Shown here: one piece after another, positions 22,467 to 34,904 of the stretch | Position numbering within the stretch: the stretch's first letter is position 1 | How the letters are laid out: the number at the start of each line of letters is the position of its first letter | Source: Choanephora cucurbitarum | Lineage: Eukaryota > Mucoromycota > Mucoromycetes > Mucorales > Choanephoraceae | Direction: 5' to 3' | Length of the DNA: 64,000 bases | Assembly (NCBI GenBank): GCA_025331435.1 | Contig: JAIWNI010000065.1 | Span: forward strand, 95,175-159,174 | The notes under the pieces: model-generated | What the model was told of the DNA's origin: nothing | The model's input: only the letters and a program-made list of their open reading frames with translations | Database searches by the model: none | Translations under genes and position numbers: made by a program

Positions 22467-22747
22467 ATGGCACATTACACATCTTCGAAACGAGAGGAGA
22501 TGGCAAAGTTGTATACTCCGGATAAGTGCAAGCTATATGAACTAGTTCAATACCAATGTGAAGCTAGTCAACATCATATTGAATGCACCCCTTTTGTACG
22601 CTTATTCTTAAGGTAATGGAAGTGATGGATTTATTCGCATTTTTTTCCAAGAACTGATTTATCAAACACTGCAGGTGTGCGGGCATGCCTACTGTTGAAG
22701 TGACACCTGAAATAGATCAACCCAAAAATTCGACATCAACAAAATAA
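22467..22747 (+). CDS. SOM1: SOM1-like mitochondrial small protein
   Basis: Two exons (22467-22612 and 22675-22747) give 72 residues. The pattern CKLYELVQYQCE, then ECTPFVRLF, then RCAGMPTVEVTP with four conserved cysteines, is the fungal Som1 family. In yeast Som1 is a subunit of the mitochondrial inner-membrane peptidase complex (with Imp1/Imp2) that removes sorting peptides. The second exon supplies the RCAG...TVEVT end, which confirms the splice. Short genes like this are often missed. The start is shared with a divergent promoter with the GlyRS gene. Confidence 0.82.
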
Positions 22748-22985
22748 ATATCATCAGCTTATCATTGTCTATCACTTCAGGAAAAGAAAACAATCTTTGA
22801 CTTAGTGATCTTCATACCAATCCACCTCAAGCATAAAAAAGAAGAGAGGAATATCATATGCATATTTCTCCCACTTGTATATCATTTTTTTTCTTGCAAT
22901 ATATCATGGTTCAACTTGTATATAAAGCTCACTTTCTCTATCTCTTCGTCTCTTCTTGTTTTGTTGATCTATTCAGACATAATCT

Positions 22986-23705
22986 ATGCAGCCTAACTAT
23001 ATCATTCAGTTCATTGTTATCTACAGTTTGCTTGTTGTAGGTCAAGCTCAGCAAGTACCTAATGAAGTTGTCATTCAGAGTCTGCTTAACTACCTTAACT
23101 CGCAGTCAGTGAATCCCATTCAAGTACTTGAGAGCGCGCTTCAACAAGCACAACAAACAGGTGTAGTCTCGCCTGCTGCCGTTGGTGTCTCTCAGCCTGC
23201 TCTTCCTATAGTTCCTGTTGTTCCTGTAGTTCCTCCAGTTCAAGCAGAAACAAATCCTGCACCTGATGTCAAGGCGTTTCAAGCACCTGCTCCTCCTCAG
23301 CCTCCTGCTCCTCCACAACCACCTGGAGGCTTTCCTCCTCCAATTACACCTCCAACACCGCCTACACCGCCTACTCCTTCTGAACCACCTCAATCGCCTC
23401 AACCACCTGTACCACCATTGCCACCTTCATTAGTTCCAGTAACAACTGTTCCTGCAGCAAGTGTTATAGTTTCTGTTCAACCTACAGATACTGTGCTCAC
23501 CTCTCTTGCTAGCACTACTACTACAACAACAACAACTAGTGGCACTACCTTAAGCAGATCTACAACAACAACGACAAGAACAACTAGTACACCTAGTATT
23601 CCGCCTATTCCAAATAGTGCAATGCAAATGGGTCCATCTTCTTATTTTGTAACCCTCTGGATTGGACTTACATTGATAACTTGCATATTCTTCTTGAATG
23701 CTTAA
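22986..23705 (+). CDS. Secreted proline/threonine-rich protein with GPI-anchor-type C-terminus
   Basis: 239 residues. A hydrophobic signal peptide is visible (YIIQFIVIYSLLVVGQA, cut probably before QQ). It is followed by a short helical part, a long proline-rich stretch of PPQPP/TPPTPPTP type (about residues 80-150), a threonine run likely to be O-mannosylated (about 175-205) and a hydrophobic tail (FVTLWIGLTLITCIFFLNA) typical of a GPI attachment signal. The design fits a cell-wall or surface stalk protein. No enzymatic domain is present. The family is not recognised beyond this layout; such sequences diverge fast. Confidence 0.75.
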   Translation: MQPNYIIQFIVIYSLLVVGQAQQVPNEVVIQSLLNYLNSQSVNPIQVLESALQQAQQTGVVSPAAVGVSQPALPIVPVVPVVPPVQAETNPAPDVKAFQAPAPPQPPAPPQPPGGFPPPITPPTPPTPPTPSEPPQSPQPPVPPLPPSLVPVTTVPAASVIVSVQPTDTVLTSLASTTTTTTTTSGTTLSRSTTTTTRTTSTPSIPPIPNSAMQMGPSSYFVTLWIGLTLITCIFFLNA

Positions 23706-23941
23706 GTAGAAATGTGATAAATGAGAATGATGAAATAATTAAAATAACATCAGATGTTTTATTCTCTTTCTTTTTTTGGATGTGCAAATAATAAATAATC
23801 GACCAATAATTAATCATTTGATTGAGTGATATATATAAAGAGAGGAAAGTATGAATCATAAGATGAAATTCAGTATAACTTTTGCGCTTCTTTCTTTCTT
23901 GACATGTTTTTTTTTCTTGGGAGGGAAATCAAGACTTTCGT

Positions 23942-26109
23942 TTACAAACGCAGAAGAGTAGTGAATTCTGAGTTATTTAGAATGGCGGGTGCTTCAATAT
24001 AAGATCGCAAGTCTTCAGGACATTCCATATGCCTATTTGAAAGTAAAATAGAGTAAGGAATAGAGTTACGGAAAACCAAAGAGAAAAATGTAGATATCTA
24101 TCTGATCAACACTTACGCATGGTGTAAAATATCATTCTTTTGTCTGTAGGTGAATCCATCACACAAGAGACCAGCACGAACAAAGCGCAACAAGATATCA
24201 CTTTCAAAGGAATGCATCTTTTTGGAAGTATGTTCATACAGGGAAGCTATAAAGAAGAACAGGTTAAGTGATTAGAACTAGATGATAAATAGAAATTGAT
24301 TATTACCAGTAGCTAGCTTGTAGCACTCATAAAGAATATCTCTTTGGGTAGTCGTAACAGTCTTTACTTGATTCCAAGGCATATGCATTACAATTGAAAT
24401 CAGATATTCAAAGGGCCTCTCTGAACAACGTCGGTTGTAGTTGATCTTGTAGTTACGACATACATTTAAAAGGGCTTGAAGTTCTTTTTGACTAATGAAG
24501 AAAGCAGATTTCTTGGAATCTACAATCATATTGTGGACTGTCTTGAGGGGTGGTTGAGAGATAGCTAGACCATCAAGGAATTGGCCTTTCCAGTTGGGAA
24601 AAAGCTGACTATAAAGTTCATCGTAAGAACTAAGAGAAAACTGAGGACGGCGAGTACATTGAATACAGCTCATAGAGAGATTCTTTAAAGCATGTACGAT
24701 ATCTTGTCGATTTTTCAGTTTTAGGACAACTTCAACAAAAGCGACACCCAATGTTTTTCCAGATTTAGCGTCCATCATAACCTAGTATATATATGTTTCT
24801 TGATCAGATACAAATCCAGTTTATAAAAAAAGAAAATCAAGCTTACATGAACACATTGAGGCAATTCAGGAGGTAACACGAAGCTAGCGCTTTGTTCAAA
24901 TACTTGTTTAATTACAGAAGCGTTTACTTCCCAAGGAAACTGGTGAAAAAAAGAAGAAAGACATTAAGTCATTCTATATATCTCTTACAGCAGAAACTAA
25001 CTTACATTGGTAACTTTGATCACAGTGTATCTTTTCTGGGTGTTTCCATCAGTTTGCAATTTGGAAGTCATGTAAGAAATAGAATCAGTAATATAACGAG
25101 TGGATGTGTTATTGGAAGAGCCTGGAGAAGATGATGATGTGCCGGTAAATGGTGGCTCGGTCAGATTTTCACCTTTGACCACTTTAGACCAGGTTGTCTT
25201 CTCAGCCTTAGTGGAAGGCATATTTGACTCCAGACCCTTGAACATAGCCGTGGAAGAAGTTGCGAGCTGCAAACGAGGTAGAGAACTGGCGCTTTCATGA
25301 GACAGGGTCTTGTTACTCAAGGGAAGAGTAGTGAGCAAACTGGTGCCAACAGAGGTAGGATTGGTTTGTTGACCAACAGTCGTTTCGGGACCAGCTTGGC
25401 TTGAGAAGAGATCAAAGGATTGGCTCGTATCGCTCAGATGCGATGGTTTCCAGACATTAATATTCATGTGAGAATGACTGACATAACCAGACCAATCAAC
25501 GCCATAGTTCATTTGAAAAGGGTTAAGAGGTATGAGTCTCCCTGTACCTGTCAGAGCTGAAGACGATGGTAGAGAGCGAGGAGCACGGTTATTGGGCTGT
25601 GGAGCATTTGAAATATGAAGGTTGTCAAATTCTGCAGTAGGGCAACCTCTTTTGTCTATATATACACACATAATTAGATAATTTGTATATGCATATAAAA
25701 AAAAAAGAATTAATTTTCTTTTTTGAGTTACCTTGTTGATCATGCATAACTTGCTGCGTAAATGGACTAAATGGCAAAGACTGTTGCATGGGTTGTTCTT
25801 CGTTTGCTGAGACCATAGGCTCAGAGCTAAGCAGCCATTCATCAATGACTCTCTGCTTGAATTTCATCATATCTGCTTCTATGTAAACCATCAATATATC
25901 AGTTAAGAGAAGAAAATGTCATCAAAAATAAGCATACTTTTATTTTCTTCAGGCAACAAAGTTGGCTGTTTCCAAGGAGTAACATCATCCTCAGATCTTC
26001 TTACTGTCTTGGTATCCTGATAGAAAGTGTTTGCTGATTTGTTGTGCATGTTTAATACAACAGATAGGTCTTTAGATTGAGATGACAAAGACTTACATTG
26101 ATTTTGCAT
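23942..26109 (-). CDS. RRM-domain RNA-binding protein with conserved C-terminal helical region
   Basis: Seven exons (26109-25938, 25878-25732, 25646-25006, 24939-24847, 24781-24307, 24246-24117 and 24032-23942) give 582 residues. The first 300 residues are low-complexity (Ser, Gln, Thr, Pro). A divergent RRM follows at about 312-395: YTVIKVTNFPWEV looks like RNP2, and GKTLGVAFVEV like RNP1. The last 190 residues are cysteine- and aromatic-rich (CIQCTRRPQFSL, CRNYKINYNRRC, MPWNQVKT) and look like a conserved helical domain I cannot name. Fungal proteins of this layout act on mRNA fate, but the specific role is unknown. The start ATG (26109) is the first in frame after an A-rich leader. Confidence 0.75.
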
Positions 26110-28982
26110 CTTGGGTGAACAATTTCTTTGGTTTTTATAGGCGAAAAAAAAGGAAAGAAAGAAAAAAAAAGAAGAGTGCAAATGAGAATTAAAAAAAAAT
26201 ATTATATACTCAATATAAACAAACTACTCAAACAGAAGAAAGGGCAACTTGTGTTTTCTTTTTTAGCATGACTCCCAAATTATCAATGACTTGATAAAAC
26301 AAATTCTCATTTTTATTTTATCAAATTGTTGTCACCTCCCTTATTATTTCTCATAGGTCCTTCTTTCTTCTATGAATTATCCATATAAAGAATAGTACTT
26401 TAAGTTGTATAAACAGCATAAACTTTGCCCTCCTTTCTTTTTATGTAAATCGCGAAATTTAACAACTTGAAATACCGCTTTAAGCACCTCCTGTTAAGAC
26501 ATTTGAAGTGCATGTGATAGTCTGCTAGGCTTGTGTATTATAATACCCAACACTACGGTAAAAACTTTCTAAAAAAGAATTTTTTTTTATTTACTCCTTA
26601 ACCTTAATCGTTGCTAGCATGAAAATAAAGGGGGATCTTCGTTTCAATTCCTTTGTATAGTATGATGGTAGAATTTAGATCCAGAAGGTAGTGGAGAATC
26701 TCGATTCATACAAAAGGTCTGAAGTGAGTAGTAACGTAAGTTTTGTTTGTTGTATGATACCCATAATAAAGTTCATTAACAAAGTTGTATATGTTGAAAA
26801 AGGAATTGTCTGGTATCTTGAGGTAATGACAAAGAAGAAAGAAGCTTTTTCGGAATTGACTTGTTTAGGTCAAAGCATAATCTCAATAAGCGTTCAAGAG
26901 AACTAAAAAACTAAAAAACTACAAAGCTACTGTCCATGCAGCTATACGCCTTGTTATTCCTCTTCTTCAGTCTTCTATTTAAAGGAATGACATCAGATTC
27001 TATCAACGAGTTTTTTCGGGTTATGAATAAACAAAAAGGTATGTCCAATTACTAAGCAAACAATACATATTGTACAAATCAGCAGAATATGCAACACTGA
27101 ACTGCAAAGATTGCAACCTCAAGGAGCAATAAACGAATTGAACTCGTCAGTCTGAAAAGGTTTAAGTTTCGAATATAGTCTCTTTTGCTGTTCTAGTCTG
27201 GGCTTAATTTTTGTTGATTTTGATGTCGTAAATAAAGTCGAAGAAGGTGGTTGGTTTACCTGCTTGATATAGGTATTAGTTTATGCAATGAATCCGTTTA
27301 TCTCAACAAAGAAAGTTACTTTGGTACAAGATCAGTGCATAAAGAAGAGAGAAGAAAAAGATAAGATGTCATACTCAGTAGAATTAATGTCCTTGATCTT
27401 ATCATCATAATGAAATAAGAAATACGTAGTGTATAAGATAGAATAAGATTGATGAATAAAACACAAATCCAAACACTTGGTACAGAAAAAAACTATTCCT
27501 TCAAATGGACTTTTTACTTAGGTAATGTGTATATGCAACCCATACTACCTCAGCTAACCTCTTCAAAAACTATGAATAATAGCATATGTATTTGAGCTTG
27601 TACGAGTCGTACAGGAAAGATATATGCTCTGAATGCTATTCTAGACTTTGAACATCATTTGTTCATGTGAATTCCATATATTGTTTCACTTGTTACCCTC
27701 TCTCTCTCTCTTTTTGTTCAACCTCATCCTATTTTCTTTAGCAAATTAACGTCTCTTAGTAAAGAAGCCTTACTACTTGAAAACTACAAAACTATAAGTA
27801 TTCACATTAGTTTATTATGCAAGTAAAGCGCTAAAGAATTGAGATTTTATCACTATGGCGCATGGGGTCAAAAGAAAGTCGGATAGTGCGTCTATCCAAA
27901 TATCCCAGAATTCCTTTAACTATTCATATCCTTCTTGTGAGTGGATACGTTATATGGTGTGTGGAAGCATATTTTTGATGGAGTTTATGAATATTATCTT
28001 TGAAATCTTGAATGAAATTACTATGACAAGTAGCATTTGTAAATTATCCAGTATGATATAATAGGCAATTTCCATTATGGGAAAATCTTGATAGAGTAAA
28101 TACCTTGTCAAAAAATAGGTTGCAAACTGCTGAAACTTTATCGTTTCCCTATTGAAGTAAGACTATCTCAACAAAAAAGAAAGCAGGGATGATTGAGATT
28201 TGTCTTCAAAGTTTGAAATTAGCATGGTCGAATTTAGTCAACAGGATTCCCATCTCAAACAATTGAACTACACACATCAAAAAAGTTTACCTATTATGTA
28301 TAACTCGTTAATAAGGTAAACAAACAAAAAGCAAGACAGATGGATAGAGTCGGAAAGAGAAAGAAAATTACAAGTTTATCAACAGTGATAAAACCGTCAA
28401 TTTTTTTAAAGGTTTTATGTTTTGCAGTAGCCTTGCATTCGCCTAATAGGCCATGATACAGTACATATTACTTTATGAAATATGCTCAAAAAGCATGTGT
28501 ATCCCATACGGTCCGAGCTTAAAAAAAGAATATTGATGGGTATGTTGATGAGATTTCTTAAGTGAGAACAATCAAAAACAGTTTAGCCTCATTGGCCCTG
28601 ATAACTCTGTCTAATCAGCAGGTTATAGTCATGACTAGCTTTCATTGCATACTTCTACTACACACTGTCAAAATAGGCAGTATGGCCAAGAAAAACCAAA
28701 GCTAGACTATCTTTCTCTTTTTGGTCACTGCTATCTAGGATTGACCTCCACACATAATGTACCATCCCAGTGTTTGTCCTTTGCAGTTTTGAGAGTTCTG
28801 TAGTGATTAGCTCTGACCAAACTGTATTGTTAGCTCAAAGTTAGTGTCCCTTTCTTCTAAACTCTAAAAAAAAAAGTATACTTCTTTGTCAATAGAGTAT
28901 CATTGTTAAGTAAACAGTTAAGAAGCCTTTTGTTCTCTGATTCAGTTTGCACACGCTTCATAAAAAGATAATGTTTTTTTTA
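26110..28982. other. Large gene-poor gap (2.9 kb)
   Basis: The longest stretch without a recognisable gene. Open frames such as 26691-26906 and 27855-28061 have no recognisable features. A perfect 9-bp inverted repeat (TTGATAAAA at 26291 and TTTTATCAA at 26316) and a CT microsatellite near 27700-27715 are the only structured elements noted. No tRNA-like boxes were seen. Confidence 0.5.
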
Positions 28983-30159
28983 TTACAATTTAGATTCAAT
29001 TAGTTCTCTTACGAGTGGCCAAAGTTGCTTGCGAGACATTTTGACGTTTCCTTGATCATAAAATGTCAATTTGTTAGTTTGCAAATGATCAATGGGTTTC
29101 AACAGGACAGCCTCTGTTTGTACAAGTGCTTCTTTAACTGTTTCCATCTTAGCATCAAGACACATCACAGCTAATTGTCTTCTATAATCTCCTGTTCCTT
29201 CTTTGTCATGGTCAAAAGCAGTGAAAACAATTTCCATAGCCAGCCCGCGTTCCTGTGCAAACTTCATTGCAGCTTCTTCGATGGATTTGGATGAACCATC
29301 ACGATCAGCCCAAGCTTCAAAATACCATGTGACAGCACTTGTACCAATACGATGTCCCTTCACATTGAATTCTTTATAGTCTCGGCGCAAAATATCATAG
29401 CTCGGCATACCATCTACTCGAGCCTTTACACGCTCAATAGCTTTAAAATAATCATCAGAATTGATTGTATTACTATAATGTTGCTGAATCAACTCAAACA
29501 AGTCCATGTCCTTTTGCGTTGTTCGACCCAAATCCCATTTCAGCTGAACTGTGTCAATCAAAAGAGGAGCCAAAGCCAGTTGAATAAGTGATCGATGACT
29601 GATCCAATGGTCTTGAGGAAACTGACCCAAGACCAATGTCACGCATGATCCTACCATCTCAACCACGCGTAAAGGCGCATTTAAGTACATTTTTTCATCT
29701 ACATGATGATCTAGCACGCCAACGACACGATCATGCCATAAAGGGGTACTTAAGGGAGGCGTCAGATGATTGTGGTCTACCAGCACTACTTTGGTAGATT
29801 CATGAGCCAATGCATCTAGATCTATGTCGTCCAAACACACAAGTAATTGTTCGTCCAGAGATACTTGTTCAAACACATATTTGAGTTCAGGTCGAAGTGC
29901 CAAATCAGCTCGAGGTACCTTGACAAAAGGGATATAGAGTGTTTCGCTGTCGTCTTGGTGACTTAGATAAGCAAATAAGAGTGAGGAAATAATAGAGTCA
30001 AGATCTTTTGAAGGTGAATACGACTATTACATAAGTTGTTTGTCATGTGCAATTTAAAAGAGTACCTGCAGAGTCATTGCCTGTGACAATCACCTTTTGA
30101 ATGTCGTTGTGGTTCTTTTCTTGATGAACAGTTTTCAAGAAGTCGCTGAAAGTCAACAT
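28983..30159 (-). CDS. PPX1: Exopolyphosphatase PPX1/prune-type DHH phosphoesterase
   Basis: Two exons (30159-30066 and 30004-28983) give 371 residues (yeast Ppx1 has 397). Removes terminal phosphates from inorganic polyphosphate. The DHH-family metal motifs are present in order: GNDSADLDS (split by the intron), VDHNHL and GVLDHHVDE. The conserved IPRADLALR-type strand appears as VPRADLALR, and a DHHA2-type C-terminal domain includes the FTAFDHDKEGTGDYRR segment. The intron interrupts motif I between NDSA and DLDS, which confirms the splice. No targeting peptide is obvious, so a cytosolic enzyme is likely. Confidence 0.9.
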
Positions 30160-30695
30160 AGTGCTGTCAATAAAAAAAAAGGGCCTTTTATTTTGGCTTC
30201 TTATGCTGATAAAGCCAAAATCAATTTCCGCTAGTTACTAAGGTTTGGCATCTATAAAGCCTTATAGTGTCAAATCAATTAGAGCTTTTGACAAAAAGGC
30301 AGCTAGAAAATAGAAATCAAAAAAGACACTGAAGAAACGATAGGCTTTCAATAGCTAATCGGTTTGATGTGATACTCTGAGAATAATACAATAATAGTAG
30401 CTGTATCAAACAGTCTGAGCATCTATTTAGTTGAAAAAAAATTACAAATAGTGGGCGGCCGAACAAGGAGCTCTTCGTTGCTGCACTTCTCTGTCTTAGT
30501 ACCATATGCGTACGCGCTAAAATTTTTGTTTCTGAGTAAAACTACCTACGAAGGAAAGAAAAAGGCCATCAATGGGCCTTCTTTCCTAAAGATGCTTCCA
30601 AATTTAGAAATCACAGTCACCGTCCTGGTTTGATTTGAACAGGGTCAAACAAAGATTTTTTGCTTTCTTTTTTTTGGCATTTATATACATATAAC
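30160..30695. other. Divergent intergenic region
   Basis: 536 bp between the exopolyphosphatase and uS15m starts. AT-rich promoter-like sequence, no gene recognised. Confidence 0.45.
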
Positions 30696-31549
30696 ATGTT
30701 GGGTCGTTCAAGTGTGGTCAACACAAAGCGCATTGGTAATGACTAGAATAGGCATGCAGAACAAAAGAGAGAGAGAGAGATGAAGCATCGAAAAATAGCA
30801 TGTCATTGAGCTCATTTCTATTATTATTTTCGACAAAAACTGACTTTTTTTTCTTCTAAATAGCTTTTGCTGTTGTATCAAAGCAACCCTTTCACGGCTC
30901 TGCTGCTGCATTAGCTAAGAAGCATCCCAAGCAAGTAAAGAAAGAAAACTTGGCTAAGCGTGCTGCCAAGCTTGCTGAATTCGAACGCACAAAGCCCTCT
31001 TTCATCGTATCCAAGCCAACTCCCTTTTTCAACACTTTACATACACCCGCTAGTGCTTACCAACAAAACTCCACAGGCTACCAGCATTTTTTGACAGAAA
31101 CCGATCAAAAGTTCTTGTTTGAAGAAACGCCCAAAAAATCAGTTGAATCAAGTCATATGGCTGCTATTGATGGTCTGGACGAAGCTTTGAAACAGGAAAA
31201 GACTAAAGTAGAAACATTACAGAAGCTTTTAAGCTTACAGAATGCCAATGCAAAGGCAGTGCAGATCTTCAACATTCATCAGGCTATTGATTGGTTTAAA
31301 CAAAAGGAAGGCGACACTGGTAGTCCCGAAGTACAAGCTGCTATCTTGACCGTCCGTATACACAACCTCAACTCTCACTTGAACCAACATCACAAAGACA
31401 GACATAACTATAAGCAATTGCGCAATATGGTTCACCAACGTGCAAAGATTCTCAAGTACCTCAAATCTAAGAACGCTGATAGATATTTCACTTGTTTGGA
31501 AAAGTTAGGATTAGAGCCTAGAGCCGTTGAAGGCGAAATTACCTTGTAA
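30696..31549 (+). CDS. MRPS28: Mitochondrial ribosomal protein uS15m
   Basis: Two exons (30696-30735 and 30864-31549) give 241 residues. The C-terminal half is a clear S15 domain: DTGSPEVQAAILTVRIHNL, then HLNQHHKDRHNYKQLRNMV and the RAKILKYLKSKN helix. It binds the central domain of small-subunit rRNA. The N-terminal 130 residues are basic (MLGRSSVVNTKRIAF and lysine-rich KKHPKQVKKENLAKRAAKLA), as expected for import into mitochondria and for the longer fungal mitochondrial form. The intron contains an (AG)n microsatellite at 30767-30779. Confidence 0.93.
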
Positions 31550-32042
31550 ATGTTGTTTAATGATAAAATAAATAAGCTTCTTTTTTTTTGTTAGTTAGAA
31601 GGAGAGAGCATGAAAGAAGGTAATGAGGGTTCATGTCTGCCGAAAGAAAGGGAGAACTGTGTTTTGGAATGAGTGCGCAGAAATTAAGTGATGGATCAAT
31701 ATTACTGACAACAGAAATCATTTTGCATTGAAAGCATATAACGCCGTTTATTATTGGCCACCATTTCACATTAGTACTTTACACCTTTAAATAGAGGTCT
31801 GAGTCTGCAGTATATCTTGCTAATGAAGAAAGGCACCATTTTCGCCATATGGAGTATGCAATAGGGAGAGGTTCCTTTTTGCTGTGTTTGGCGTTTTTTC
31901 ATGATCTTCCGGCTAAAACATCTAACTTTGAGGATTTCTAGATCAAAACTGTTGTATAATTGAATTGCTTTAGAAGATTACAGAGACAAACTGGTGGCGG
32001 CAGTTTTCTACCAAGAGAGCTACCTCTCGATTTCCTTTTTTT
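31550..32042. other. Convergent intergenic region
   Basis: 493 bp between two 3' ends. AT-rich, nothing recognised. Confidence 0.45.
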
Positions 32043-34845
32043 TTATTGAGGGCAGTCCTTTGGTGTAGGAGTGACTATACTGAAGATTGTATCAAACAAA
32101 GCAGCAGCAAATTCTATGGGATTATGCAAGTCTTGACCAAGCTCGGATGGTTCGCATGATCTGTACAACAATTCATCTGCTAATTCGATGGCCAGTTGAG
32201 TTCTTGGAGTGATAATGGTAGTGGTCTTGATTTGATTTGACTTTGATCTGACCGAGGGCTTTATATCTATATAACTCTTGGGCAAACATACTTCTTGATA
32301 GGCTTGTTGAGGAATTGTCTAAATATAATTTTAGATTATATAGGCTCTTGTTAAAAGAATTTCCTTTTTGGCTTACTTGAAGAATTAGCAGAGGATTTAA
32401 TCTCAGGAACAAAATATTCTCCTTCAAATATCTTGCTTGATCTGAGGTATTTTTGATAAGATCATCTGTCAAGCTGTGATCCTGTATAAGTTGCTTGTCT
32501 TAATTTCATCTATACACACTTACATCGGCTGTTGTTTCATGATCACAACACACTGCTCAATGACAATCCAGACAGCTTCAGGATGCTGCATCAAAGCAAA
32601 TCGTAAATTGATCCAAGCTTCAACACAAATAATGTCTTTAGGTATACCGTAAGAATAATGTACTAATTGTTTTAGGCATAATTTGAATGAAATTGGATCA
32701 ATCCGACTAGACCAAAGTTGAACAGGCATAATTAAAACTGATTTAATCAACTGAGTAGTTTCTTGTTGATCTGAGAATTGTGTATCTTGTGTGCTCTTAT
32801 GATCGAGTGTGATATCTTTAGGTGATTGAGGTGTAAGATAAGTTGGCTCAGTTATGTTTTGCCTGGTCTGAACAAGTCTGAATATTTACAAGGTATAGGT
32901 CTTAGTAAGAAGAAAAAAGAACAATACTCTTAAGCTTACCTAAGCATATCAATGTAATACAAGATGCTGTCATGGTGCCATGTTTCATGTAACAGAGCTT
33001 TTGAAATCAAAGCTATACAAGTCATCTTTTCTTTTTCGTTCTCCTTTGACACCACAGCCATTTTCATTAGCTTATGAATTAACAATGGTAACTCTATGTC
33101 TCAGATAAGACGTCTGATCACAACATACAGCTATGCGTGTACTTACTCATAAAGGACATACAATGGATTAACAACTCACAAGCCTTGTTACTGACTTTGA
33201 TCAATGACAGCAAGTTGGGTTCTAAAATAGGCCTAAAAACAGAATAAAGAGTGAATTATTAGGACAGCAATTTTTCCTATAGTATACGTACATGACTTGA
33301 TCGGCATTATGCTCTACTAATGCCTTCAATAGTTCATATGAGAATTCAGCTCTGGAGTCTTCATCAGGTTTCACAATGTTCATGAGTGCATTACATATAG
33401 AAGATTCTGGTGATCTCAGAATCATGGGTATAAGGAAAGAGATGTCAGAAATCTTATCCGCTCTATCAACAATTGCCTGGATCAACTGTGTGTCTTGCAC
33501 TAGGTCATAAGGAAATAGGCCAGGCCATGTGGAAACTAACACAGGGAGTAACATGGGAAGCGATTGCGTAGACAAGGCTTCCTTATACTCTGATTGAACC
33601 AAATCCTTTACTTCTTGCTGTTCGGTCGACAAAAGTTTTGATGATGTACAGTTGCTGCTTGGAAATAACGATTTCCATTCAGTTTTTTGAAGAAGAGTCA
33701 ATAGAATTAGTTTACTTGCTGATGTATTGGAATGACTCAATATCTTTCTCTGTTTCTTGCTCGAAATAGGTCGTTCAGAGATAACTGCTTTAGGCGTAAG
33801 GTATGTTAGAATGAATAGCCAAAAATCATAATTGATTGTGCCAGATTTGAGTACAGAGCGCAACTCTTCATAAGCTGTTAACTCGGCTTCTCCTGGCGCA
33901 TGATGCCACTAATCGCAAGAAAAATTCAGTTAATACCCATCTCTTTAATCACAGCTTTTCTTTTTCTTCTTACCTTTGCTAATAAGACAATTATTTTATG
34001 CAATGCCTGACATATAGAATTGTTAAAATTCAGGTCAGATATGACTTCCTCAACTATTTCAATTTTAGATGTTAATAGCTTATTGTCTTTACTTATTGTT
34101 GGAAGAGGCTTCATCGCATAGCTCACTAGTTGAATGGCTACTTCAGCTGCAGAACAAGTCAACAGTGTTGGCCTGTCTTGCTTATCTGCAATGTCTAGTA
34201 GAGGCGGCACAACTGACATAGCAAAGGATACGTATTGTTTGGTGGATTGCTGATAGAAGCAATGTGTCGATAAAAACTGCAAGACCAAGACACAAGCTAA
34301 TTGAGATCGTTTATCGGATAAGTTTGGTTCCAATTCAGCTCTTAGGCAAGCCTGAACAGCCGCTGCTGTCTCTTCTGAATACAGTGCCAGATAACTCACA
34401 AGACGCATAGAAGATTCGTTTTGCTGATTGCCTCTTTTTAGTATCTTTTCTTTTAAAGGTCCATACACATGATGAAAAGATGCATTAATGCCATTATGTA
34501 ATATATAATGTTGAATTGATAAAATGGCTCGGACAGTGGGTGCTATTAAAAAAAAAGGAGCAATAAGTAAAATAAACTTGAACTTGAAATAAACCGCTTA
34601 CAGTCTGCTTTGGCAATCAAGAGATGTGCTGGATCTGAAGAGCGAATAGTCTCAAAAGCTTTATCTAGTACGTGGCTATGAACATGAAGAAGCAAGTGAA
34701 GTGCTTTGCCCAGAGGAAGATCAGAAACGGCTGTCTCGATCGACTCTTCTAATTCTCGAGTAACTGAATCATTTTTCCCACTAGTTTCAAGCTGAAGCAG
34801 ACTTGGAGTTTGTTTCTCTTCCTGATCGAGCAACAATGAAGGCAT
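32043..34845 (-). CDS. Unrecognised helical-repeat (ARM/HEAT-like) protein
   Basis: Eight exons (34845-34602, 34542-33974, 33908-33292, 33232-33147, 33093-32940, 32877-32524, 32473-32377 and 32318-32043) give 798 residues with continuous frame. The whole protein is predicted by eye to be amphipathic helices in pairs (for example KALHLLLHVHSHVLDKAFE, SMRLVSYLALYSEET, CVLVLQFLSTH, LFLRLNPLLILQ), as in ARM/HEAT scaffolds. The C-terminal LFLRLNPLLILQ followed by a PQQAYQE segment resembles a motif seen in several large scaffold proteins, but I cannot assign the family. Integrator or similar scaffold subunits are possible and unproven. No catalytic motif, signal or membrane helix is seen. Confidence 0.7.
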
Positions 34846-34904
34846 AAGAAAGTATATGAAAGAGAAAGAAAAGAAAAAGGAAACCAGCCAATCATATTTT
34901 ATTA

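Noticed and set aside
26291..26324. 9-bp perfect inverted repeat (TTGATAAAA ... TTTTATCAA)
   Set aside because: In AT-rich DNA such repeats arise often by chance; no run or context suggests a terminator or RNA.
27855..28061. 68-codon open frame in the gene-poor gap
   Set aside because: No supporting evidence beyond being open.
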